The notes beneath the pieces were generated by a model, which saw only the letters and a list, made by a program, of their open reading frames with translations, searched no databases and was not told where the DNA came from. DNA of 64,000 bases from Asterochloris sp. CNOR1 (taxonomy: Eukaryota > Chlorophyta > Trebouxiophyceae > Trebouxiales > Trebouxiaceae). The position numbers were made by a program, and so were the translations under genes. Positions 23,401 through 34,615 of the stretch are shown here, one piece after another (position 1 is the stretch's first letter; each line of letters opens with the position of its first letter). Location of the stretch: positions 124,001 through 188,000 of the forward strand of contig OZ017753.1 in assembly GCA_963969365.1 (NCBI GenBank). Direction: 5' to 3'.

Positions 23401-25191
23401 AACTGTGTTTTTCTTCTTTTCAGGCCGCCCACCTCCTCCAGGAATGAGAGGATGTCCACATCGCTGGTCGTGATCTGGTCCATCAGCGCGTGGTGCCGCA
23501 GCAGTACCTGCAGACATTGGTAGAGTTGCTGCATGGTGATGGCGGTGTCGACCAGGACTGGTGGGCGCTCATTGGGGGTCCAGCAAAGAAGCCCATGGCA
23601 CCGCAGCAGTACCTGCAGACGGGGGGTGACACTGTTGCATCATGCTCCTGGGGGGAACAACAGCGAGGGCCCGCACTTGATGCCCATCGCCTGGCCGCAG
23701 CAATGTCTGCAGAAAGAAAGTCAGTGGAAGCTGTAGGGGTGGGGCACCACAGCAACGGCCCGTGCACGTGATGCTCGTCGCCTGTTACGGCAGCAATGTC
23801 TGCAGGCGAGGAGTGACATCGTTGCATAGAGCCGCTGCCTGGAAGCTGTTGCACAGCTTGGGAAGAACTGTGGGGGATGAGGTCCAGCACAGGAACAAGG
23901 GGACGTGCTTGATGTGGCCCCGAAAACCGCCGTCATTTCTTCAAACAGGGCGTCGATTGCCCAAAGAACGGCAGAGCTGGTAGTCGGGTAAAGACCTGTG
24001 GTATGACCGGAGAAGATTGGACAGCATAGTATCAGCTAGGAGCAAGCTGTGCAGGTCATCGAGTATGTGGATCAGACAGCAACAGCCTCCAGTCCCAGCG
24101 ACTGAGCCCAGCACGCAACAGTGGCACTCCGCCGCCGCTTATGGTCAGTACACCGCAGCTTGCTCAGGCTTGTGAACTCATGATCAACACAAATCCTTCT
24201 CTTCCCTTTTCTGTGAAGGTTCTGGTTCTGTTCCTAGGCAGACCTGCAGCAGACATGGCGAAGGGACAACCTGCATGGCACGCATGAGGCCAATCCATCT
24301 GATGGTATCCACCCCTCCTCAAAACAACATGTGCCCCAACAAAGCCCCTCAGAACCCTCCACTGCCCCCAAGCAAGCCAAGGCAATATGATCAAACCTGG
24401 GCTCAAGCTGCTTCTCAGCTGGATGAGAGGACCCTGCAAACAGCACGGCACAGGGTCCGCAGCAGCTGCTGGGGGTGCACGCTGACCTGCATCCAGAAGT
24501 CTTGAATCTTGCGCAGCTCCAGATTCCTCCTCAGGTAGACGGGCTGCTTCAGGCGGTTGTACCTCTGCTCCAGCTGGAGCACCTCTGCATTCAGCTCCTG
24601 GTTGAACTGCAGCAGCGAGGGAAGCACACTGAGGGGACTACCTGTGCAGGCGGAAGCAGGGAAGCAGGTTGAGGCCTTCTGTGTACATGCAAAGGCTGTC
24701 AGTGGTCTGCAGCGATAGGCCATCTGCACCAGGGGGGCTGCAAACCAAGTGAGCTGTGGCGCACAAGACATGCATGGCAAATCTGCTGAGGCTGAGCAGT
24801 CCCCGCAGGGCAAAGTGCACCAGCTTTATGAGGGCAGTTCAGGCTATGCAAGGCCCAGACCTCAGCAACTCGCAGAGACAAAGCAAGTGAGCAGTGGCTC
24901 CAGCAGGGTATGGAGTGTGGTCAGAGATGATACGCTGGCGCCAAGCGCAGGGGGGCTCATGTTCTTGCAAAGTGGGTGCATCAAGGGTCTGACCTTCTCC
25001 ACCTCTTTCTGCTCTTTCATAGCAGCCTCCATGGCTTGCGCATCTGCATCCGGGGTAGGGACATCATCCTGGTGCTCAGGGGGCACCACCTCCAGCAGGG
25101 CCCCTGCTGCATGGGCGCCATCGGGCTCGACAGCACCAGCCTCCTGTCTCTGCCGCTTTGCTGCAGGCTGCTCCTCATAAGGCCTATCCAT
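20416..25191 (-). CDS. SET/NAP1-family histone chaperone
   Basis: Eight exons join in phase (24994-25191, 24487-24606, 23433-23507, 22749-22807, 22196-22301, 21842-22006, 20779-20962, 20416-20486) to give 325 aa. A long dimerisation helix (EVLQLEQRYNRLKQPVYLRR) is followed by the earmuff domain: HHALMDQITTSDVDILSFLE, DVKTGFKITMQF, NPYFTNTQLVKQLHYSEDG and HSLFSWFWDT with VIRDSIWPD. The C-terminus is acidic (GEEEGAPDEDDEGEAD). This is the SET/NRP branch, which binds H2A-H2B and acts in nucleosome assembly. Unusually, about 60 Gly/Glu/Asp-rich residues (one exon) separate the core from the tail. Two of its introns contain decayed copies of the following exon's start. The stop is 170 bp from that of the convergent SR gene. 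Confidence 0.93.
22358..22510 (-). repeat. Two decayed copies of the start of SET exon 5 in the preceding intron
   Basis: The true exon begins at 22301 (reading leftwards) after a CTGCAG acceptor and encodes NPYFTNTQLVKQL. A second copy at about 22358-22401 would read KKQCFTSSQLV. A third at about 22446-22510, interrupted by a C/G-rich run on the plus strand, would read AFFTSLQS. Spacing is roughly 100 bp. The copies keep the exon-like register and the acceptor-like CTGCNG block, but the surrounding frame is not maintained. Confidence 0.75.
23601..23807 (-). repeat. Three decayed copies of the start of SET exon 3 in the preceding intron
   Basis: The acceptor and first bases of exon 3 (at 23496-23515 on the plus strand) recur at 23601-23620 with all 20 bases identical, and then in weaker form at about 23694-23712 and 23788-23807. 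Spacing is about 93-105 bp. The copies lie in the intron upstream of the exon in transcription order. Confidence 0.75.
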
Positions 25192-25413
25192 GCTCGTTGC
25201 TCCAGATGTGGCTGGATCCTCTTAGGCAAAGCTGACGAAAAAGGGAGGTCAGCATGGTCCACGGAAGAAGAAAATCCCTGGAGTTAGGTTTAAACACTAA
25301 CTTTCTTGGCAGGTTGGGTCCTGTGGCAGGCTGCCACCACGGAGGGCCCACCAGGGCCTGGCAGCATCTGCTCTGTTGACAGCATTGCAGCAGCACCTTT
25401 ATTGGACCCTGGG

Positions 25414-26555
25414 ATGAGCCTAAAAGTCATTGCAGCCATCCTGCTAGGCCTGCTCAGCCTGGTGCAGCCCTCAGAGGCCCACCCTCAGCCCAATCACCAG
25501 AGGCTTGTGCAGCAGGACAGGCAGTTTCGCAGCAGGCGGCAGGAGTGCGAGGCCCAGGTCCTGCAGGACCCTAGTTGCAACAACTCAGCCATTGCCAAAG
25601 ACAACTGCGTTCTCAGGTGACGAGCTCACATTCAGCAGTTGCTGGGAGCCCTTGCCTGCAGCCTGCAGGGCCGCCCTGACCCAGTTGCCTGCTGGTGTGC
25701 CATGGATGCGGCGGCTGCTTGGACCTCTCATGTCTGCAGCAGTGTACTCTGCGACATGGCTGCTTCAGCCAGCTGCTTGCACCCTCTGTTCTCTTGGCTT
25801 GCACCACATCAGGCTCCTCTCGCCTGGCCTGTCGAGCAGTATACGCTGCAGCTGCATTATGCATGGCAAGATGAGCTCACCCAACTGGCTCTGCCCCAGC
25901 AATATGTTCTTATCTGCTCTGTGCTTCTGGTAGCAGTAGCCATGCAGCCTGAAGCTGCCCCTCTCCAATCCATATAGCCTGCCTTCAAAGTGAGCAGTGC
26001 TATGCAGTATGGGCGAAAATCTCTGCAGCTGCTTCTTGCTTTTGTTTACTGCTGCAGGTGTGTGGCTGAGCAGTGTTGCTCTGTGGCCCTCAAGCCTTCT
26101 GAGCAGTGTTGAACGACATGCCCGGCAGACTGCTGCATGCCCGTCTGAGAAGAGCATCATGCTGTGCACCTTCTGTGCAATATGCTGTGCATTGCATATC
26201 TCATGGTTGCAGGGTTGACTCCTAAAGCTTCGGCAGTTACAGGACCAGCTCCAGCTGTCCCTTGCCCCCTGCACTCATCATGCACCGTTTTGGAGACAGG
26301 TGCCAGTCTGAGGAGTGCTATGATCGCGTCTATGGGGACGACCCCCTGGAGGAGGGAGAGTTGGACATCTACCGCAGCCGGGACTTCAGAGCTTGCTTTA
26401 GAAGGCAGCTGCTGACGCTTCAGAAGGAGCGTTTAGCCTCCAGAAAGGTGTGCTGCATTGTCTTGCATGCAATCTCAGCTGTTCTTCGGCGTTTGAAGTT
26501 CCTTGTGAGGTGCTCAATTGAAGCTTCAAAGTGTTGTGAATGCTTTCAGGCATGA
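25414..26555 (+). CDS. Small secreted or lumenal Cys-containing protein (possibly DUF4787-like)
   Basis: Three exons join in phase (25414-25616, 26300-26447, 26550-26555) to give 118 aa. A clear signal peptide is visible: MSLKVIAAILLGLLSLVQPS, with likely cleavage after SEA. The mature part has four or five Cys and the block CYDRVYGDDPLEEGELDIYR. That block resembles a conserved eukaryotic family with a CY-x3-YG-x-DPLEEGE core, which I believe is DUF4787, although I cannot verify the name. No KDEL-type signal is visible at the C-terminus (LASRKA). The last exon contributes only one Ala codon and the stop; reading through the last intron would also end at the same stop. The start is 222 bp from the divergent SET gene. 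Confidence 0.75.
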
Positions 26556-26684
26556 GATACGAGAATTTTGGACCAGCACAGACCATGAGATGACTCCAGC
26601 ACACATGAATTAGAAAGCCTGTCATTAGCCTAAGCACTTGAAAAGAGGGGGCCATCCATGAGCACATTGTGATTCTCGTGGCTT

Positions 26685-29600
26685 CTATTGCCATCGAGAA
26701 TGCCTTTTGCCCTGGTTATACACATTTTCCAGCGTGCTGACTGGCTTCAGAAATGCTACAATTACAGTGATATTGTCATTGGACCCTCGTGTCATGGCTT
26801 CCGTGGCCAGTCTGCAGCCAACCAGCATTGTCGCGGCCTCTGCTGATGCCTTCCACCTGGATGCTCACATCAACTTGAACCACCAAGCACACAGACCATC
26901 TCACCTTTTGGCTGCCATGTCAGGCTGTTTGACAGTGTCCTGTATCAGGGTCACCATGTCCTCATTGCTCACTTTCTCCCAGAGGCCGTCGCTGGCCAGC
27001 ACAACAAACTCGTCATGCTGGGCCAGCTGGTGCACAGCCACCTCTGGCAGGGCAGTGACGCCCTGAGCCTTCACATCTGCATCCCCTATGGACCTGCAGC
27101 AGGCAGCGGTTGAGACTGACCTGCTGCTTCCTGTTTATTGCTTCCACCAGGGCCCAGGGTGTCATTGGTACACAAGATTGCATTGCATGTGGGCAAGTGC
27201 ACAATCGCTGCGAGAGCATGGGCCCTGGCCAGGCAGATATGCAGCCAATCACATGCAGGCAGACATGCAGAGTGAGAAGGCAAGCCTCCAGAACAGTGGT
27301 CCCGCTCAATGCCGCATGCACGCTGCAGGGGCTTGCGTCAGACCCTAATGTTTGCGTTGCCACTCTGCAGACCTGTGGTGCATATATGAACGGTTGCAGC
27401 TGCAGGGGCTTGCAGCGCACCTGGTGACCTGCAGCCCTGCCGGCCCCACTCGCCAGCTGTTCACCCGCCAGTCCACGCGGGCGCCTGCAGCCTCCACGCG
27501 GGCCCGCTCGCTGGGCGAGGCCGCGCTGTGGTCCGCCGTCAGCTGCAGCGCTTTGCCTGCCCGGCACAGGACCGCCCGGCAGTCCCCTGCAGCGCAGGCA
27601 GGCCAGCCAGGTTTCAGTAGCCACACTTAAACCACTCCACAGGCTCGAGACACAGATGCAGTGGCGAGACAATAGGACTTCAGGGCACTGAGAGCAAGGC
27701 ACAGCAGAACTGTGGAGAGCCCTGCAGGCACCCACAGTGCAGGCAGGCTCTCCAGACTTCTCACGCAGGTTTTTGCACAGTGCCAGAGCAGTGAGAGCAT
27801 GGGCACAGCCCTGCATGCGCAGGAAACCCATTCCTCCTGGAAACCCTTGATAGACTGGCCCTCCCCACCTGCGTTGGCAATCAGTAGCAAGTCCTGCCAG
27901 ACCAGCAGGGCCAGCGCACAGCAGCCTGGCCAGCGCCGCTCCCCAGCAGCATCTGAGCCCATCCTGCTGGTGCGCTGCCTCCAGAGGCCATCCTGCTCGG
28001 CCCTGCATGCGCAGCAGCGGCGTTTGTCCTGCCATGCAGGCGGCATTCACTTGGCCCTGCATGCGCAGCACCAAACAATCCTCCCTCAGCTCTGTGAAAG
28101 CAACAGCAATCCTGTGAGCCAGCAGAGCAGGCTGTGCTCACCCCCTCTGGATTATGCATGGCAAGCTCAGAACAAAATGTTGATCAGTACTGCCACTAGT
28201 GCACAGAGCATGACAAGCACATCAAGGCCAAGATGGTACTGCCGTTGATTGTCTGTTTTCAAGTGCAGGGCCTCAGTGGTAAGCGTCTGTTCCGGCCGCA
28301 GCCCAAACCCCGCAAGGTGCACCCAATGCGCCACGACCTGACAACAGCACAAGGCTGTGGCGCAACACTCCACCTAAAGTCTGGGACAAGCTCAGAGGGA
28401 GCAGCGCCACCGGACGTCAAACACCTGTGCATGTTTTCAGGCAGGCCAGATGTTCTAAGCATAATGGTCACCTGAAGTCTGCATCCAGATCCAGGAAGCA
28501 GCGTTGCAGCAGGTCGTTGGCCGTGCGGGACTGCCAGCGCCGTTCCAGGCTGCGCTGCACCTCTCGAGCCGCAAATGCTGCCGCCTCAGACCCTGCAGGG
28601 AGGTCAGCAGAGCCTTGAAGCCCTGCATGCCGCTCAGGTGATGCAATGATCTACGTTGCGGGCATGAGCCTGTGGTGATTCATTGACTGCCAGGACGGCA
28701 CTGCCTCCGTGCCATGTATGAGCTAAATTGATGCTACGCTGCACTCTGCAGCAATATCTGCCGCCTCAGGCCCTTCAGGAAACGAAGCAAGCCTCGGCGC
28801 CTTGTGCACAGCTCAGGTGATGCAATGATGCATTGTGCATGCAGCACACTCCAGCACTTCAGGGACTGCAGGAGGCAATGCCTTGGTGGCCTCGTCTGGC
28901 GCCAGGAACCTTAGCAGGCGGCAAAGTCTGGTGCCACAGGCCCTGCATGAGATGAACTGCCCCAGAGCCAGCTCATGCCTCGCTGGACCTCGCAGACGGC
29001 ATACCCTGCCACCTCAATCACAGCAGGGAACTGCCATGCAACAGTGCTGCGTGCTTTCCAAGGACATATCACACTGCTGGCTGAGCCAGGCCATCGAGAC
29101 TGGACTGCTCAGGTGTGCCAGGTGCTGAGGCGCTGTGTGACAAGCCTGGGCTGCGTGCTGCAGGCCCGCAGGCCTGCAGCAGAGTGTCAGGCCATCACAC
29201 ATCACCAGCAAAGCAGCAGACGAGCTGCTATTAATTGTCCCAGACCAGACGCGAGAAGTGCAGCCGAGACTGGGTCTGCCATTTTACTGCCTGTCTACTT
29301 CTGACATTGTCGAGAACCCTGGTCCCATGTCAGATTGGATGAAACCCACCTCGGTGGCCATCAAAGACAGCCAGCAAATGAGCATCAGGGTGGCCCCCAA
29401 ACTGGGCCTTGATCGCATGGCGGTCTTCCATCCTGTCCTCCCCTCGCCTGCCCGCCGTCGCAAAGCTGCCCACCGTCACTTCCGGCCGCTGCAGGGGCGC
29501 GGGCGCGGCAACCGGCCCTGCGCCAGCCCCGCCTAGCCTTCCCTGCGCGGGCGCTGCTGCCTCCTGCAGATCTCTCTGCTGGCCGTTGAGGTGCTTCAGC

Positions 29601-32600
29601 CTATCCGATGCAGCAGCTGGTGGGCTGTCTGGCCTGGCAGCAGCACCTGCTTCCTGCACTGGATTGAGCGAGCTGCCCCCTGGCAGAGTGGTTCCTGGCG
29701 GGTCGGGGGATTCTTGCTGCTGGGCTGCTGCCTGGGTAGAGGCAGCCTGAGAGGCCAGTGCTGCGCGCAGCGGCTCCTCCCAGTGAGGCTGGGGCAGCGC
29801 CTCCACGATGACCCCCAGGCTGTGCGGCCGGCGCTCGAGGGACCCTCTGGCGCTTGCAACGCGGGGGCTCAGGCCGCAGCTGCTGGGAGACCTGCAGGAA
29901 GAGAGGCAGGACACTCACAACTGGCAGAGCTCTGGCGCAGACCATCATCACAGCTGCACTTCAGGCACAGCAGGGGCCACCGGCATGCTTGATGCAGCTC
30001 GACCTTTGTGTGAGGGCTCAGGCTGCTGCTGCTGGGGAACCTGCAGGGGCAGAGGCAGGACAGTGACACCTGACAGGGCTCAGACAAGTGTGCCCCCTCC
30101 TGCGCTGATGCTGCACAGGCCTCATCTGATACCTTGTATGGGTGCTGCCTCCTGCATTGCACAGCCTGCAGGACCAGGCCCCACAGCAGGAGATCTTAAG
30201 CGCCAGGCTGGCTACGTGCTAGAGATGGGGCGTCCAGAAGCCTCTGAAGGCTTGTCTGGGTGCTGGCCCCTGCGCTGCACAGCACGCAGGACTAGCCCCC
30301 CCAAAGAAGGAGATCTCAAGTGGCCCTCTGGCTGCATGACAGGGAGTGGCACGCCCAGAAACACCATCTGGTTCTTACCTGATTGCTGCTGTGCCCTGTG
30401 CTGCACAGCACGCAGAGCCCAGAGACACAGGCTGCCTCAAGCAACAGGCTGTGCTGCAGATCTTGGCATGGCGCGCCCAGGGGCGTCAACTGGACATTCA
30501 TGCGACTGTCGTCTCCCGCGCCGCACAGCAAGGTCCCAAAGCAGACGGTCTCAAAGCAACAGGCCGCACTGCTGACCTGGGCGTGGCGAGCCCAGAGGGC
30601 TCGTCGTCCAGCGACATCCTGCGCGCCTCGGATGACAGCTGCGACATATGGTCCCCCAAGGGTTGGCGCCGGGGCTCGTCATCCAGCGACATGCGGCGAG
30701 CCTCCGCGGATAGCCTGGTGATGATGTCTGCAGGCTGAGGGGGCCTTGTGGGGTGCCTGCTCGGGGTGGAGTGGGCTGAGAGGGAGGCCGCAGGTGTGTC
30801 CCCGGAGTCGAGGGACATGCGACGAGCTTCTGAGGCGAGGGCTGAGACAGAAAGGGGCGGGGCCTGCTGGCTGGCGGGGGCTGTGAAGGGGGAGGGTGTG
30901 GGCTGTCTAGCACTGCCGTCAGTGCTTGTCATGGTGGTGGCTTGCTGGTAGCCGGCAGGAGGCTGGCGCTGCTCGGCGGGCTGGGCCGCGCCTGCAGCAT
31001 GGCATGGAACCATTCAGTCTCTGCAGACAGAACTGGCGTGGTGTATGGCTGTACCTACAAGACATGCAATGAGATATCATAACTTTTACCTGCAGGTTGA
31101 CTAATGTGGTGGGAGCTCGGTCAGTCTGGGAGGCACACACATTAGGGAGGCAGGCATCCACTGATTGGCAGCAGAAGAGGCAGGTGCACACAAATACACC
31201 GGTGCTTGAGTGCAGACCACAGAGGCTGCAGGTTGCTGCCGTATTGGGGGAGGGGAGGCGGTGTGTACAGGGTGCAGCTTTGGTGCAGGCCCCAGAAGGT
31301 GCAGATTCTTGCTGCATTGCGTGCCTGGCTGCAACGTGCCGCGGGCCTGCATGGCCTGAAGGCGCTGCTCAAGCTGCGCTGCTGACGGCCGCTTGGAAGG
31401 GTCCAGCCGCCAACAGGACTCTAGCAACTCCCTCAAGTCTGCTGGCGTGTCAGGGCGCATCAGGGGTTGCAGGCCCTCTGCCGCAATGGCTGCCGACAGC
31501 TCCTGCCTGCAGTGGCCAAGGGTCATGTTCAATGAGTTGGGGAGGCATCAGGGGCTGAAGAACCCTGCCGCAATGGCTGCTGCCGGCTGTTGCCTGTGAT
31601 GGCGGTCAACACGGCAGCGTTAGCTTCCGCGCGCCAGGGCGCATCAGGGCTGCAGATGGGTGGGTGGCAATGGTTGTTGCCATCTCCTGCCAGCAGCAGT
31701 CAAGCAGAAGTCTGAATTGTGTGGCAGAAGCTGGTATGCATCAGGGCTTCGGAACCTGCGATGCAGGCAGGTAAGAGTGTCATCTTGCCTTGGTCTGGAG
31801 CCAGGCTGCATGGGGACTTCAGCTCTTGCCTGCAGGCCATTGGGCCGATGGACTGTCAACTGATCCTGATGGCTTGTCAATCAGTCAGCAGGGGAACCCA
31901 AGCTGAGTTTGTCAGGGCACTCCTGCTGCATGTGTGCTGTTGGCGTGGCATTAGCACAGGTCCTCACACCCTGCAAATGCAACCCTTGTCCTGCAGAGCA
32001 AGCCCCAAGAAGCTGAAGTACCGCAGTTAATTCATTAGTCATACCCGTCCTCCAGCATGGTCTGGGGTGCAGTCTCGCCCCTCTTTTGCATGCGCTGGGC
32101 CCCATGTCACGAACAGGCAGCATCAGCTGACCTGCCATACCCCATCTCCAGCACAGTGTGGGCCGCAGGGTTGTCCCTGGTGCAGTCTGAGTAGGGGAAG
32201 GTCCCTGTGGCCAGCTCGTTCAGGGTCACGCCCAATGCCCAGATGTCTGAAGGGTAGCCAACCCGCTCCTTCTGCAGGACCTGCATCCCGATACAGCAGC
32301 GGCTCGTGCAAGCACGTGTTGTGGCTCACTGGCACATTCAAGCTGGTTGTAGACGTCTGAAGGGTAGTCCACCCACTCCCTCTGCAGAACCTGCATTCCA
32401 ACGATGCGACGGCTTGTGCATTGAAGCATCAGGGCACATCTGCGCATTCCAGGCCTGGAGCCGTTGTCGGGGTTCTTCTGTCTTAGCCCTCAGGGCCTCC
32501 CAGTCCTCAGCAGACACCGTATCCCTGACCACCAATGCCTCGGGGTTGAGCGCAGCAGGGGCATTGCGCACTTTGCTGCAGCCCTCCTAACACTAGCAGC

Positions 32601-34481
32601 TGAAGCACGTTGCAACAGTGCTTTTGCAGGTGCTGCAGCAAACACAGCAAGCAGGCTGCACAGCGATGCACAGCATCAAAAGCATGCAAGGTGGCAGATC
32701 CAAACGGCCCTGCGAGAAGGAGTGCAGTCAGCATTCACTCAAAGCTGCCAGCAGGCCACGCAACCTGCATCACATCATGGGCTGCTGCCTGCTGCAAATT
32801 CAAGGCGTGATCTGCTGCCATGCCACAACCCCCCAAGCAGCCCATGCCCCAGCAACTGTTTAGCAGAGGCAGCACCCAGCTTCGCGCCTCAGGAACTCAC
32901 CTCAGGGGCTAGGTACTCCAGCGTCCCCACCATGTGTCGCTTGTAGAAACCGCCCGAGGGCTTGCCCCGCCCTACCAGGCTCCCTCGGTCGCCCTGCGCC
33001 ACAGAGGAGGTCTCAAATAAATATGATCTTGTCACCGCCCATATAGGCAGCCAAGTCGCTGAGGCCTTGTGCCATGGAGTGCGTGCTGCTAGAGTGCCAT
33101 GTTTGCAAGAATGCACAGAATTTGTTCCAGCTTCAAGGCCTCAGCATGGACCGCAATGCCAAAGTCATGCAGATAGAGGTTGCATTCAAGCGAGTCCACA
33201 TGCTGCATCCCAGGGGCTACAGCAAGGATGGTGTCTGACAGCAGTCAAGCTCATCAGCAGACAGCAAAGCTCACCTGCTCCGCCCCCAACTCGTCAGCAT
33301 AGACCGCGATGCCAAAATCACACAGCCGAACGCTGCCGTCACGTCCCCGCAGCAGGTTGCCAGGCTTGACGTCGCGGTGCAGAATCCCCGCAGCATGCAC
33401 AGCAGCCAGCGCTGCTGCCAGCAGGCAGCCCAGGGAGAGCACCTCTGGCCAGCCAGGGCGCCACCCCTGGGTGTGGATTGCCTCCGCCAGGTTCTGCTGC
33501 ATCAGTGGGAAGACCATCAGGTAATCTGCAGAGCATGGGACGGGGCTCACACCTGCTGGGTTCTTAGGCAGGTGACTGTTGCGCAGACCCTGCCTGAGAT
33601 GACAGAATGCTCTTGTGGGCAGACACTGCTGAGTAGATTTGGCAGAGCGCAGGGCGCACCAGGTGGCTCACAGCACCTGTTCCAGGCAGCTGAGCCCAAG
33701 TTGAGCTCCCGTGGCTGTACACAGCCTTTGCTCGTGCTGGCCACGCTGGCAGTATCAGTGCTGCATCAGGTAGGGTGCTGAGCATGACAGCAGAGCACTC
33801 TGCTTGCGTCAGACCCCTGCAGGGTGGGGCTGAGGGCATGCTGCTTATTGTGGCGGCAACCAATGGCAGTGCACGCAAGGCAGTCTGCATGCCATCATGG
33901 ACAGCAGGATGGCCAAAAGCCCGAGCAAGGTGCAGCACCCTTTCTGGCTGCTGGGCACTGGCAGTCTGGAGTCAGGTTGTTCATTGTCACCTAAGCAGGA
34001 CTGCTTGCAGTTGAGCACTCCAGACTGTACTGAAGCAGCATAGGCCCGCCAGCTGCATGGGGCAGCAGCCCCATAGCAGCGCACCTGGGGGCAGCACATG
34101 CGCAGCCAGCAGAGGCAGCACGCCACTGTGGTGCATCTCAGCCATCATGAGCAGCTCCAGCTTGAGGTTGCTGAGGTCCTGGGCAGTGGTGATCTTCGCC
34201 TTCTTCACCGCCACCTGCTGGCCGCGCCAGGCAGCTCTGTACACAGTGCTCTGCCCGCCTGAGGACAGTTGGTCATCCAGGGGGGAGAGGTCCCCCTTCG
34301 GCAGTGCCAGAGGGATGGCGGCCTGCCTGCCCACCTTGGCTGCCTGCACACAGCAGGTGCAGCTGCGCACTTGATCACAGTGCACATCACCTGACCGCCA
34401 CATGCCAGTGATGCACACCTCAGCAAAGTGGCCCTTGTCCACCAGCTGCCCCATGGTGGCCAGGGCCTCGGCCACCTCCAT
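26685..34481 (-). CDS. Protein kinase-PP2C phosphatase fusion (At2g40860-like architecture)
   Basis: Twelve exons join in phase (34085-34481, 33275-33525, 32901-32993, 32132-32280, 31325-31506, 30577-30991, 29350-29891, 28472-28592, 27869-27963, 27421-27586, 26905-27093, 26685-26811) to give 908 aa. The kinase (about residues 70-355) has a Gly loop ([20 protein letters not shown]), [25 protein letters not shown] and [15 protein letters not shown]. The PP2C (about 640-905) has [33 protein letters not shown] and GSNDNITV. The same pairing exists in land plants, and the CCxCVQ-like Cys cluster before the kinase is also shared. A linker of roughly 280 residues holds three EARRMSLD repeats. All key residues of both domains look intact. 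Intron 5 appears to use a GC donor. Its 5' end is 134 bp from the CCCH gene. Confidence 0.9.
28745..28835 (-). repeat. Copy of the start of kinase-PP2C exon 8 in the preceding intron
   Basis: The block containing the exon 8 acceptor and first codons (about 28565-28655) is repeated at about 28745-28835, roughly 180 bp upstream in transcription order. The repeat keeps a GCCGCCTCAGRCCCT-like core and a downstream TCAGGTGATGCAATGAT block. A fainter third copy may lie near 28850-28880. Confidence 0.65.
30100..30620 (-). repeat. Degenerate tandem array downstream of kinase-PP2C exon 6
   Basis: Four copies of a unit of about 115 bp begin at the exon 6 end/donor (near 30577) and continue into the intron towards 30100. 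Shared blocks include GCGTGCTGTGCAGC and a GAGATCTCCT-like core on the minus strand. The first unit includes the true donor, so this is a donor-side duplication that extends the intron. Confidence 0.65.
31540..31700 (-). repeat. Two copies of the start of kinase-PP2C exon 5 in the preceding intron
   Basis: The first ~55 bases of exon 5 (encoding [18 protein letters not shown], 31452-31506) are echoed at about 31540-31602, where CCATTGCGGCAG and CCCCTGATG are preserved, and again more weakly at about 31636-31700. A possible fourth trace lies near 31738. Neither copy continues as an exon. Confidence 0.7.
32351..32400 (-). repeat. Copy of the start of kinase-PP2C exon 4, 110 bp upstream
   Basis: Bases 32351-32400 align without gaps to 32241-32290, which contain the exon 4 acceptor and first codons, with 42 of 50 identical. 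The real exon reads [14 protein letters not shown]; the copy would read [14 protein letters not shown] after an equivalent ATGCAG acceptor. The copy then loses similarity and has no good donor nearby. Confidence 0.8.
33137..33180 (-). repeat. Copy of the DFG-motif end of kinase-PP2C exon 2 in the following intron
   Basis: Bases 33137-33180 resemble 33288-33335 near the end of exon 2. The true exon encodes [17 protein letters not shown], and the copy would encode [16 protein letters not shown]. It lies about 150 bp downstream of the exon in transcription order, so it is a donor-side duplication. Confidence 0.7.
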
Positions 34482-34615
34482 TGGTCAAGTTCTCAGCTCA
34501 CCTCCTGTTTACCAGATCTTAGATACAAGATTTCTTATCTGTATAGTAAGGCCACAGCTGTGGTCAAAAACCAGATTCAACTTCTGTCGAGGTCTGCTGG
34601 AGCCCGGCTACCGCA
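34482..34615. promoter_or_regulatory. Short divergent promoter region between kinase-PP2C and CCCH genes
   Basis: The two start codons are 134 bp apart on opposite strands. The middle (about 34515-34570) is noticeably AT-richer than flanking coding sequence, as expected of a core promoter. No specific motif is claimed. Confidence 0.4.

Noticed and set aside
29850-30720. CRISPR-like array suggested by regular repeats
   Set aside because: Units are long (about 115 bp), degenerate and without constant repeat/variable spacer structure, in a eukaryotic gene.
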